Shown here: positions 26,515 through 35,073 of the stretch, piece after piece
Numbering within the stretch: position 1 is the first letter of the stretch
Layout of the letters: each line of letters begins with the position of its first letter
Assembly (NCBI GenBank): GCA_003219175.1
Contig: QHPU01000054.1
Span: 1-48,279 of the forward strand
DNA: 48,279 nucleotides
Reading direction: 5' to 3'
From: Verrucomicrobiota bacterium
GTDB lineage: Bacteria > Verrucomicrobiota > Verrucomicrobiia > Chthoniobacterales > UBA10450
The notes under the pieces: generated by a model
What the model was told of the DNA's origin: nothing
What the model saw: only the letters and a program-made list of their open reading frames with translations
Databases searched by the model: none
Translations under genes and position numbers: made by a program

Positions 26515-28208
26515 CCTCCGATCCCATCTCCATCTCATTGGCGCCGCTGGTGCCTTACATGGACCCAGACAAATCTGCCGAGGACACGGCACGAAAGTTG
26601 CACCAGAAAGCGGCGGGTGAACCTGCCCAAACGTCTTCTCCAAAAATGAATCAACGCAAAGCAGTCGGCATTGACCTCGGCACAACCTTCTCGGCGGTAG
26701 CCCATATCGATGCTTACGGTAAGCCTCAAATCATCCCGAATGCCGAAAGCGAGCGCATCACGCCCTCCGTCATTCTGTTCGATGGCTCAAATGTGATCGT
26801 GGGCACTACCGCTAAAAATAATGCCGTGGCCGAGCCCGAGAAGATCGTGGATTTCATCAAGCGCGAGATGGGCAAGCCGAAGGAGCAATTCCATCGCGAA
26901 TTCGGCGGCAAAGTTTATTCGGCCGAGGAACTGAGCGCTCTCATTTTAAAGAAGCTCAAACTGGACACTGAAAAATATCTTAAGCAGCCGATCACTGACG
27001 CAGTCATTACGGTGCCGGCTTACTTCAACGACGCGGAACGAACCGCTACCATCACTGCCGGTCAGCTCGCCGGCTTTAATGTTCTGCAAATTATCAATGA
27101 GCCGACGGCTGCGGCACTGGCCTACGGTCTTGACAAACTGAACGAAGACCAAACCGTTTTCGTGTTCGACCTCGGCGGCGGAACGTTCGACGTCACGATC
27201 ATGCGCATCCAGGGCCAGCACATCAACATGATTGCAACCAACGGCGATCACCGGCTGGGCGGCAAGGACTGGGACGATATCATCGTCAATCACATGGCGG
27301 AGGAATTTGATCGCCGGCATGGCGAAAATCCGTTGCTCGATCTGCAAAGTTACCAAGCCTTGCACACGCGAGCGTTGTCAGCCAAAATCCAGCTTTCCAG
27401 CCGCGATCAGTCCGCGGTTGTGCATCATCACAACGGGAAGAGCGTCAAGCTTGAGATTACTCGTAACGAATTCGAGCGCCGCAGCCAGCACCTGGTCGAG
27501 AAGTGCAAAACCATATGTGAAATGGTTATGCAGGAAGCGAACATGACCTGGGACGATATCGACAAGATCTTGCTCGTCGGCGGCATGACTCGTATGCCGA
27601 TGGTGCGGACGCTCGTCTCACAACTGACCAAAGCCCCGGTGATTGATGACGTGAATCCTGACGAAGCCGTGGCCAAGGGCGCATCCATCCAGGCAATTCT
27701 GTCCTTGCTTGAGGAAGAGAAAGTTTCCGGTGAGCAAGTATTGCCGACCGATACACGAGACCAGTTTGTGGGCCGCGAAGGTGGTTTGATTCAGGTCACC
27801 AACATTACCTCCCATACCCTCGGAGTGGTGCTGTGGGATGAAGTGCACCTGGAGGAGTACGTTTTTCCAATGATCCGCAAGATGACCGCGATTCCCGCGC
27901 GGGCGCGCAATTCATTCGGTACCGCCATGTCCAACATGCAACGCGCCGTGGTCCGGGTGGTGGAAGGCGAGAGCACACTGCCGGGTGAATGCACGCCGCT
28001 CGGAATTTGTGACGTGGAACTGCCAGCGTTCTTGCCGAAGGGTTCGCCGGTCGAGCTGACGTACGAATACAACGCCAATCAAGTTCTGGAAGTCTCGGTT
28101 GAGGCGAGCGGTAACCGCGCCAAGGTTTCGATCGAACGAAATACCGGTCTGGCGCCGAACGAAGTCGCACAGGCTGCGGCCAACCTGGGATCTCTGCGAG
28201 TTGCCTGA
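26511..28208 (+). CDS. Lid-less Hsp70 (DnaK-family) chaperone
   Basis: An Hsp70 of about 565 residues. The GTG at 26511, overlapping the grpE-like stop, is the likely start; a TTG at 26505 and an ATG at 26646 are alternatives. A ~45-residue Pro/Ser-rich leader precedes the ATPase domain, which has GIDLGTTFSAVAHID, VITVPAYFNDAERTAT, NEPTAAALAYGLD, FDLGGGTFDVTI and LLVGGMTRMPMVR. The beta substrate-binding domain (about 440-550) contains TSHTLGVVLWDE. The sequence ends soon after ASGNRAKVSIERN, so the C-terminal helical lid and the tail are missing. It should bind peptides with fast on/off rates. Its partners are the GrpE-like protein before it and the J-like/SUMF1 protein after it. Confidence 0.92.
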   Translation: MTSDPISISLAPLVPYMDPDKSAEDTARKLHQKAAGEPAQTSSPKMNQRKAVGIDLGTTFSAVAHIDAYGKPQIIPNAESERITPSVILFDGSNVIVGTTAKNNAVAEPEKIVDFIKREMGKPKEQFHREFGGKVYSAEELSALILKKLKLDTEKYLKQPITDAVITVPAYFNDAERTATITAGQLAGFNVLQIINEPTAAALAYGLDKLNEDQTVFVFDLGGGTFDVTIMRIQGQHINMIATNGDHRLGGKDWDDIIVNHMAEEFDRRHGENPLLDLQSYQALHTRALSAKIQLSSRDQSAVVHHHNGKSVKLEITRNEFERRSQHLVEKCKTICEMVMQEANMTWDDIDKILLVGGMTRMPMVRTLVSQLTKAPVIDDVNPDEAVAKGASIQAILSLLEEEKVSGEQVLPTDTRDQFVGREGGLIQVTNITSHTLGVVLWDEVHLEEYVFPMIRKMTAIPARARNSFGTAMSNMQRAVVRVVEGESTLPGECTPLGICDVELPAFLPKGSPVELTYEYNANQVLEVSVEASGNRAKVSIERNTGLAPNEVAQAAANLGSLRVA

Positions 28209-29875
28209 TGGTGAAATGCGTAGCTGTATTTCCAACCCCCCTTCCCGACGATCCCCAGAAATGGGATGGTTGGAGCAAGTATAAATCTTCCAATCCCTAC
28301 GAGCGTCTCTGTCTTGACTCTCAGCAGAATCCGACCAACGAGCTGATCGAGGAGCATTGCCGCGAGCTGTTGCGGTGGTGGCAGAAAAAGCTTCCGCTGA
28401 AAAATCAGCCGAGCAATCCCGTTGCTCAACTCCTTCGTGCCGGCCTCGATGAGTCCTCCAAATACCTGACCGAAGCGCGCATTGAACTGCTCGATCCAGA
28501 GCGGCGCAAAAAGGTCGATGCGGTTTTGGCTGCGGAAAAGGAGCAAGAGGCGCTCGCCGAATTTAACAAGTTTTTCGCCTTCTCGATTGCTGATGGCGGC
28601 CTCCGGCCCGAGGAGGAGAGAGCCCTCCAGCAATTTGGTGCCGACCACGGCCTGTCCGAAGAGAAAGTCCTTCAGTTCATTGAGGAGAAATTAAAAGAGA
28701 CAGGCGCAAAACGGATAGTTGCTGCACCGGAAGTAAAAACGGAAACGGTGGTGGCAGTCGCTCCTGGTGACGTCAAGTCGGAATTCCTCCGCGTTTTGCA
28801 GCTAAGTGGCCTGGATGGCGAATCGATGACGGACGATCAGCGCGATGCCTTGATCAATATCGCGGAAAACTCGGGGCTCGATCCGGGTGATGCCGAGGAC
28901 ATGGTGGACGATTATCTTGAAGAAATCGATCGAAGGCAGATTGCCGCGATTACAAAAGCGAAGCCGAAAGCCCCGGCACCATTAAAGCCCAAGGGGAACA
29001 ATGCTGTCAAAGTTGTGGCGAAGGGTGCGCCCGATGTCGCGGCGAAGGCTAAGGCAAAGGTCGAAGTTGTCGCTGAACCGGCTCCGGTAGCAGTGGCACG
29101 GGCCCTCGCACTATCACCCGAGCAAGAGCGGAAGCGCTATCCGAACTACACCAATTCACTGGGCGGGCAGATGTTCCTTATTCCGTCGGGAGAATTCATC
29201 ATGGGCAATCCGTTTCCCAGTGCACCGCCGAACGAGACACCGCATTTTCGCGTTACCATTACCCGGTTTTATATGTCGCGGTTTCCGATTACCAATGCTC
29301 ACTTCGAAGCCTTCGATCCCTCCCACAAAAGCAAGCGGGCGCCCGCCACCGGCGATCGCCACCCGGTCGTTTACGTCAGCAGCCTCGACGCGATGAAATT
29401 TTGCCAATGGCTTAGCATGCGCGAGCGCAAGAAATATCGACTGCCGACAGAAGCGGAATGGGAATACGCTGCGAAAGGGACAGACGGGCGTAAATATCCA
29501 TGGGGGAATTTTGATAAACGCGGCGATCTCGCGAATTTCGCAGACAAGAACACCTCTTTTGCCTGGAGCGATCGCCAAATCGACGACGGCTATCCCGAAA
29601 GTTCGCCGGTCGGTTCATTTCCTCGTGGTGCCAGTCCGTTTGGGATCGAAGACATGGCGGGAAATGTCTGGGAATGGTGTAGCGACTTTTTCGAGCCCTA
29701 CAAATCGACCCCGAAGACAGATCCCCGTGGACCGATTAGTAGTGCGAAACGGGTTTATCGCGGCGGAAGTTGGAAGTCACGCTTCGCGAGTTTGCGGACA
29801 ACCGCGCGTAGCGCAAACCTGCCAAACTTCTCTTGCAACGATCTTGGCTTCAGGATCGTCTGTGAATGCGAATAG
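28208..29875 (+). CDS. J-like / TerB-like / SUMF1 (FGE-sulfatase) fusion protein
   Basis: A 555-residue multidomain protein whose ATG overlaps the Hsp70 stop (TGATG). Residues about 25-110 resemble the frame of a J domain as seen in Hsp70-linked proteins (SNPYERLCLD, then EARIELLDPERRKKVDAVL) but have no HPD. Two helical TerB-like or EF-like units follow: 118-163 (IADGGLRPEEERALQQFG) and 190-240 (MTDDQRDALINIAENSGLD). A Lys/Ala/Pro linker (250-300) leads to a SUMF1/EgtB-type domain (318-553) with MFLIPSGEFIMG, RLPTEAEWEYAAKG and DMAGNVWEWCSDFF. The catalytic cysteines of formylglycine-generating enzymes are missing in RGGSWKSRFASLRTTARS, so this domain is probably a binding module. No signal peptide. 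The J and TerB readings are by eye and tentative. Confidence 0.82.
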   Translation: MVKCVAVFPTPLPDDPQKWDGWSKYKSSNPYERLCLDSQQNPTNELIEEHCRELLRWWQKKLPLKNQPSNPVAQLLRAGLDESSKYLTEARIELLDPERRKKVDAVLAAEKEQEALAEFNKFFAFSIADGGLRPEEERALQQFGADHGLSEEKVLQFIEEKLKETGAKRIVAAPEVKTETVVAVAPGDVKSEFLRVLQLSGLDGESMTDDQRDALINIAENSGLDPGDAEDMVDDYLEEIDRRQIAAITKAKPKAPAPLKPKGNNAVKVVAKGAPDVAAKAKAKVEVVAEPAPVAVARALALSPEQERKRYPNYTNSLGGQMFLIPSGEFIMGNPFPSAPPNETPHFRVTITRFYMSRFPITNAHFEAFDPSHKSKRAPATGDRHPVVYVSSLDAMKFCQWLSMRERKKYRLPTEAEWEYAAKGTDGRKYPWGNFDKRGDLANFADKNTSFAWSDRQIDDGYPESSPVGSFPRGASPFGIEDMAGNVWEWCSDFFEPYKSTPKTDPRGPISSAKRVYRGGSWKSRFASLRTTARSANLPNFSCNDLGFRIVCECE

Positions 29876-29970
29876 GACGCATGCGCAGCGTTAAATCGTA
29901 AAACCGTTACAGCGTAAAATCGGAAGAAGCAGACGCCCGTTTTAACAATTTAATCCATCTCGCCGAAGGC

Positions 29971-30165
29971 TCAGGGATTAAATCGAAACTTTGTCCTGCC
30001 GCGCTTCGCGTTAGCTTTGGCTTTGCGCCGACTCTTTTGCGATGGCGTTTCAAACGCTCGCAATCGTCGCACTTCATCGAGGATGCCTTCCGCGTCCAGC
30101 TTGCTTTTCAGCCGCTTGAGCGCGCGATCCACTGGTTCGCCTTTTCGAACAATGACTTCTGGCAT
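29971..30165 (-). CDS. rpsU: 30S ribosomal protein S21
   Basis: A 64-residue bS21 from the ATG at 30165, chosen because GAGGTG lies just before it; an upstream in-frame start at 30219 would add 18 residues unlike S21. Starts MPEVIVRKGEPVDRALKRLK and ends in a basic tail SQKSRRKAKANAKRGRTKF. bS21 sits at the platform of the small subunit near the anti-Shine-Dalgarno end of 16S rRNA and helps initiation. The gene stands alone, convergent with the SUMF1 gene and followed at some distance by secDF on the same strand. Confidence 0.95.
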   Translation of the reverse strand: MPEVIVRKGEPVDRALKRLKSKLDAEGILDEVRRLRAFETPSQKSRRKAKANAKRGRTKFRFNP

Positions 30166-30356
30166 CAATTCACCTCGATTCCGGAGAAATTCGCCCATTC
30201 CACGCCTGGGCAACGCCAATTTACTCCGGCCGTCTACGCCCCGTCAACTCCGGTAGGAATGCCCCAAAATGCTCGGATTATCAGGATTTCACCGGTTTGA
30301 AGTGAGAAGAGTAGTCTCCTTTTGATCCTGTATAATTCTGTCTCGCCTTCAGGAGT

Positions 30357-32699
30357 TTAACTTGCGGTCGCCGGGCCGGTTCGCTTGGTAGTAATCTCGC
30401 GCTGCAGGGTAACCTTGCTCCCGCCCCGGGCTCGGGTCCACCAAAGCACAATCGGTGAGGCAATGAAGATGGAGGAATATGTCCCGACGGCTACACCAAT
30501 GATGATCGCAAGCGAAAAATCCCGCAGCACTGCCCCGCCAAAGAAGAACAAGCACAAAATCGGAATCAACGTGACTGTACTGGTAAGAATCGTGCGGCTG
30601 AGCGTCTGATTGATGCTTTCGTTCATGATTTGTTCGATCGAGCCTTTGCGCCCGCTGGCCAGACCTTCACGAATCCGGTCATAAACCACGATGGTATCGT
30701 TAATGGAATAGCCGGCAATGGTGAGGACGGCGCCCACCATGGTGAGCGTCAGTTCGCGGTGCAACAGCGAGAACACTCCAACCGTGATCAAGACGTCGTG
30801 CAACAGCGCGACGATCGCGCCCACTGCAAACGAAAGCTCGAAACGCAAGGTGACGAAAATCAAGATGCCGAGGATACCAAGTCCTAGCGCAATCAGGGAG
30901 CTGCGTGCCAACTCACCGCCAACAAGTGCTCCGACCCGCTCCGCGCCTTCCACCTTAAACTGCGCCTGCGGCATTAGCGTCATGATCTGTTTTTCGACCT
31001 GATCACTGGTGTGCAACGGCGTGCGCACCGTGATGTAGTTTTTACCGGCTTGGTTGGACTCCTGAATGGATGCATCCGCCAGATTGATCGGTGCCAGCGC
31101 CGCCCGTACCTGGCCAACGTCGATAGTCTGGGGCGAACTCAGAGTGATCAAATCACCGCCGCGAAAGTCCACTCCGAAATTCTTTTCCCCGCGAACGTAA
31201 AACGAAGTTGCGCCTGCAATGATCAAGGCGAGCGAGCACATGCAAGCCAGGAAACCTTTGCCGAGAAAGTCGATATTCTGTGCTGAAATGAGGTGCAGCA
31301 TTGAGATTTTTTTCAATCGCGTATTGTCCACGAGCGCTTCAAAGATGTTGCGTCCGACGATGAGCGCGGTGAAGAGCGAGGCCAGGATTCCAAGTGTGAG
31401 GGAGATGGCAAAACCCTTGACCGGACCAGTTGCTCGCCAGAACAAAATCACCGCCGTGATCAGAGTAGTGACGTTGGCGTCAAAGATCGAACTAAACGCC
31501 TTTTCGTAGGCGGCTTCGATCGCAACCTTGAGCGACTTCCCAAGGGCAAGCTCTTCCCGCAATCGCTCATAGACCAAAACACTGGCATCAACTGCGAGAC
31601 CAATCGTCAAAATAATTCCAGCAATGCCTGGCAAGGTCAGAACAAAATGGAACATGGTGAGAGCGCCCATGAGCAACACGATGTTCACCAGCAGCGCCAG
31701 GCAGGCGATAAAACCGGGAATCCGATAGTAAAGCGCCACGCATACCAGCGTGATCGCCAGCCCGACCAAACCAGCGAGAATGCTCGCGCGAATGGAATCC
31801 GCACCGAGTGTCGGCGAGACGCTTCGTTCTTCCTCGATGCTCACTGGGGTTTGCAGCGGGTTCTCAAGCACGCTGGCGAGCCCGCGCGCTTCTTTTTCGC
31901 TGAAATGACCGGTGATTACGGCATCACCACCGTATATGGCATCGCGAATCACGGGCGCGGACTGAATGATCCCATCCAGGACGATGGCAAAACGGTGACC
32001 TTTGTATTGCTCGGTGATTTGGCCAAATTTTTTTGCGCCCTCGCCATCGAATTTTAACTGTACTGTCCAGCCTTCGTTGCCATAAAATGCGTGCGACTCA
32101 CTCACGCGATCGCCACCGAGGTCTGCCTTCCTTTTTACCAGCAGACGCTCGGTGGTTGCCTGCTCGTTTTCCTCGGCGGCGTGCTTGTAATTCTCGATTT
32201 TGTATTCCGGCGGCACAACTTCAGTGCCCTTGTCGATCGCGGCCAATCGTTCGCCATTGTCGGGATAGACCAGACGGAACTCGAGCTTTGCCACGCGCGA
32301 AAGCTGCCCGCGTGCTTCTTGAATCTTCGCCGTATCCAGTCCCGGGATCTGGACTAAAATTCGATCCTGACCGACAGGACTGATGATTGGTTCGCCTGCA
32401 CCGAAGTAGTCAACGCGTTTGCGGATGACCTCGACCGCCTGATCCAGCAAGCCGGGCGTGATCGGCTTGTCCTTGTCAACCTGCTGGAGCTTGATTAAGA
32501 ACGAAGTGCCGCCTTTGATGTCGAGCCCAAGGGCAATATTCTTCTCCGGGGGCCAGATTGTAGCGATACTGAACGCAACCAGCATCGCCGCCAAGAAAAG
32601 GGCGAGTAGGTGCTTCCGCAGTCCAGAATCAGTCGCGAAATACCAACCGAAAAGGATGAGCAACAGCAGCCCGGCAAAAAACGTGAGGCCCGGATTCAT
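30357..32699 (-). CDS. secDF: SecD-SecF fusion, protein-export membrane protein
   Basis: A single 780-residue protein joins SecD (about 1-460) and SecF (about 470-770). SecD features are GLDIKGGTSFLI, DRILVQIPGLD in the P1 periplasmic domain, and helices with GIAGIILTIGLAVDASVLVYERLREE. SecF repeats the fold with NFGVDFRGGDLITL and VGAVLTIAGYSINDTIVVYDRIREGL, where the paired acidic residues serve proton-driven motion. About 12 helices. It pulls exported chains from SecYEG on the outer side using the proton motive force. Transcribed after yajC (73-base gap), the usual sec pairing. Fused SecDF occurs in several phyla. Confidence 0.95.
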   Translation of the reverse strand: MNPGLTFFAGLLLLILFGWYFATDSGLRKHLLALFLAAMLVAFSIATIWPPEKNIALGLDIKGGTSFLIKLQQVDKDKPITPGLLDQAVEVIRKRVDYFGAGEPIISPVGQDRILVQIPGLDTAKIQEARGQLSRVAKLEFRLVYPDNGERLAAIDKGTEVVPPEYKIENYKHAAEENEQATTERLLVKRKADLGGDRVSESHAFYGNEGWTVQLKFDGEGAKKFGQITEQYKGHRFAIVLDGIIQSAPVIRDAIYGGDAVITGHFSEKEARGLASVLENPLQTPVSIEEERSVSPTLGADSIRASILAGLVGLAITLVCVALYYRIPGFIACLALLVNIVLLMGALTMFHFVLTLPGIAGIILTIGLAVDASVLVYERLREELALGKSLKVAIEAAYEKAFSSIFDANVTTLITAVILFWRATGPVKGFAISLTLGILASLFTALIVGRNIFEALVDNTRLKKISMLHLISAQNIDFLGKGFLACMCSLALIIAGATSFYVRGEKNFGVDFRGGDLITLSSPQTIDVGQVRAALAPINLADASIQESNQAGKNYITVRTPLHTSDQVEKQIMTLMPQAQFKVEGAERVGALVGGELARSSLIALGLGILGILIFVTLRFELSFAVGAIVALLHDVLITVGVFSLLHRELTLTMVGAVLTIAGYSINDTIVVYDRIREGLASGRKGSIEQIMNESINQTLSRTILTSTVTLIPILCLFFFGGAVLRDFSLAIIIGVAVGTYSSIFIASPIVLWWTRARGGSKVTLQREITTKRTGPATAS

Positions 32700-32772
32700 T
32701 TGGATTGCGGATGGGGGATTACGGATTTTGAATGGTTAGCGTTGCTCATTACTTCACGACTCCAACACTCTG

Positions 32773-33105
32773 TTACTCCGCCGATTTAACCACACTCGCG
32801 ATCGCCGATTTTTCCATCTCGATTTTCACGTTATCGGCAACTTTCACAATCACGGTCGAATCCTTTACATTGGCAATGAGACCATGAATGCCGGAGTTGG
32901 TGACCACACGATCACCGGTTTTCAGTGCATGGATTAATTGTTGCTGCTGCTTTTGCCGCTGACTCTGCGGGCGAATCAAAATGAAATAGAAAATGATCAG
33001 GAAAAAGATGAGCGGCACGAAGAGATTGAATCCGCCTCCGGAGCTCGTCGCCCCGCCCCCAGGCGATCCAGTCTGCGCTTGAGCAAGGAGAATGAGCGAT
33101 ATCAT
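32773..33105 (-). CDS. yajC: Preprotein translocase subunit YajC
   Basis: A 110-residue protein from the ATG at 33105 (a TTG codon directly before is less likely). It has an N-terminal Gly/Ser-rich stretch, one transmembrane helix (about 25-45, LFVPLIFFLIIFYFILIRPQ) and the family sequence RPQSQRQKQQQQLIHALKTGDRVVTNSGIHG. The C-terminal SH3-like part ends VKVADNVKIEMEKSAIASVV. YajC associates with SecDF in the inner membrane. It is the first gene of the yajC-secDF pair, divergent from a glycosyltransferase across 278 bases. Confidence 0.95.
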   Translation of the reverse strand: MISLILLAQAQTGSPGGGATSSGGGFNLFVPLIFFLIIFYFILIRPQSQRQKQQQQLIHALKTGDRVVTNSGIHGLIANVKDSTVIVKVADNVKIEMEKSAIASVVKSAE

Positions 33106-33383
33106 CAAAGGAGCCGGAGCTTAAGCCTGCTCTGGTCACCTGCAATTTTTTAGTTGAAAAGCATGTGGTTACTGGACGGGTCGCCAACGGCTGCGGTAGA
33201 CCGCTAGCTGTATATTATTGATTATCACTGCCGGATGATTGGAGGGCGGAGCTCTGCGCGCCGGATACTGTCATTGCTTCAGGCAAATGAATTGGATCGG
33301 GGCGCCTGAATCAACTCCCTCCGCTCGGCGACAAACCGTTCTGGCCTTCGGTGTTTGACATCAGTGTCGCAAACCGCATGTAA

Positions 33384-35009
33384 GTGCCGCATCCGGATTT
33401 GACCGTGCCAGACTCACGAAAAATGCAAGCGCTGCTGGTCGTGGTCACCACTGCTGCGCTGGCTCCATTTCTGAACAAGGCCTTTCACATTGACGATCCG
33501 CTCTTCCTTTGGATGGCGCAGCAAATCGCGAAACATCCGCTCGATCCCTACGGCTTCGAAGTGAATTGGGTTTCGTTCACGCAACCGATGTCAGTCGTCA
33601 TGCAAAATCCGCCTCTGTGTTGCTATTACATCGCGGCGGTGGCGGCCGTTTTCGGCTGGAGCGAGCCCGCCCTGCATCTTGCTTTCTTATTTTGGCCGAT
33701 CATCTCGATTCTCGGAACGTTTGCTGTCGCTCGGCGATTTTGCCACGAGCCGCTGCTGGCAGCGTTGCTGACACTTTTCACACCCGCGTTTCTTCCCTCC
33801 AGCACGAGCATCATGTGCGACGTGACGATGCTCGCATTTTGGATTTGGGCGCTGGAATTCTGGTTGAAGGGTTTGGACCGATCACGCTGGTGGCACTTTC
33901 TTGTGTCGGCCGTGTTAATTTCCCTCGCGGCATTGACCAAATATTTTGCGCTCGCTCTCGTGCCCTTGCTCGCCGTCTACACGTTTGCCCGCGCGCGCCG
34001 CCTGATTCCACAGCTCGCCTGGCTCCTGATCCCAATCGTCGTGATTTCTAACTATGACCTGGTCGCAGACGAAAAATATGGGCACGGTTTGTTTAGTGCG
34101 GCGACGACAGTTTCGGCGGCGATCTCTTCAGCCACAAGGCCATCGCATTTCGCCCAGCTGCTAATGGGTCTGGCCTTTGCCGGCGGTTGTTTCGCCAGCG
34201 CCTTATTTTTTGCACCGCTTCGTAAGGGAGGGTGGGCTCTGCTGGCCGCGGTAGGCCTGGTTCTCTTTGCCGCGGGATTTCGATTTTTGATCGTTTCAAG
34301 GTTTTACCTCGAGACTGACGCCGCTCCTGTCTGGCTGGAAGGGGGCATATTCGCCACCATTGGAGCTGGAATTTTGGCCCTCACCGTCATCAATCTTGTG
34401 CAACAAAGAAACGCGGATGGGCTTTTGTTGTTCCTCTGGATTCTCGGCACCTTTTTGTTCGCGACATTCTTCAATTGGTCCGTTACGGCGCGCACGTTCC
34501 TGCCTTTGGGGCCGGCGGTTGCCATCTTAATCGTCCGGTATCTTGAGCGGCGTCGACGAATCAGCGGGTTAAGATATCTGCCTCTCACGGCGGCCGCGGG
34601 ATTGTCGATCCTGATCACAATCGCGGATTATCAACTGGCTAATTGCGCGCGTCGCGCAGCTCGGATTTATCGAGATCGCTACGGTGCTGAAGCCAACAAC
34701 GTTCGGTTCCTTGGGCACTGGGGCTTTCAATATTACATGCAGCAATGGGGGGCGCAGGCAGTGGACCGTAAACTCGGAAACATTACTCGCGGTAACATCA
34801 TTGTAGGCCCTTTTAGCGATACTAACAGGATCGAGCTATCGGCGGAAGAAATGGTGGCGCGAGATGAATCAACCTGCAGCGTCTTGCCGTTTGTCAGTAC
34901 CCTTGGGATTGGAACAGGTGCGGGCTTTTACACCAGCTTGTACGGTCCCTTACCATGGACGATCAACAGGATCCCGCCGGAGCGCTATTATACGGTGCAG
35001 ACGCGGTGA
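33384..35009 (+). CDS. GT-C family membrane glycosyltransferase (ArnT/PMT-like)
   Basis: A 541-residue integral membrane protein with about 11 to 13 helices. The first periplasmic loop has the acidic pair in FHIDDPLFLWMAQQIAKHP that serves as the catalytic centre in GT39-type enzymes using polyprenyl-phosphate sugars. A conserved LISLAALTKYFALALVPLLA helix follows. The C-terminal 120 residues form a small extracytoplasmic domain. The start is not certain: GTG at 33384 is taken, with GTG at 33405 and ATG at 33423 as options. It probably transfers a sugar to lipid or protein outside the membrane; donor and acceptor are unknown. It is divergent from yajC and convergent with tgt. Confidence 0.78.
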   Translation: MPHPDLTVPDSRKMQALLVVVTTAALAPFLNKAFHIDDPLFLWMAQQIAKHPLDPYGFEVNWVSFTQPMSVVMQNPPLCCYYIAAVAAVFGWSEPALHLAFLFWPIISILGTFAVARRFCHEPLLAALLTLFTPAFLPSSTSIMCDVTMLAFWIWALEFWLKGLDRSRWWHFLVSAVLISLAALTKYFALALVPLLAVYTFARARRLIPQLAWLLIPIVVISNYDLVADEKYGHGLFSAATTVSAAISSATRPSHFAQLLMGLAFAGGCFASALFFAPLRKGGWALLAAVGLVLFAAGFRFLIVSRFYLETDAAPVWLEGGIFATIGAGILALTVINLVQQRNADGLLLFLWILGTFLFATFFNWSVTARTFLPLGPAVAILIVRYLERRRRISGLRYLPLTAAAGLSILITIADYQLANCARRAARIYRDRYGAEANNVRFLGHWGFQYYMQQWGAQAVDRKLGNITRGNIIVGPFSDTNRIELSAEEMVARDESTCSVLPFVSTLGIGTGAGFYTSLYGPLPWTINRIPPERYYTVQTR

Positions 35010-35073
35010 TTAAGATAATGCCGACCTGCCCGCGATTGTGCCAACCGAAAACAGCCATCTCGTTCCAGTTCCG

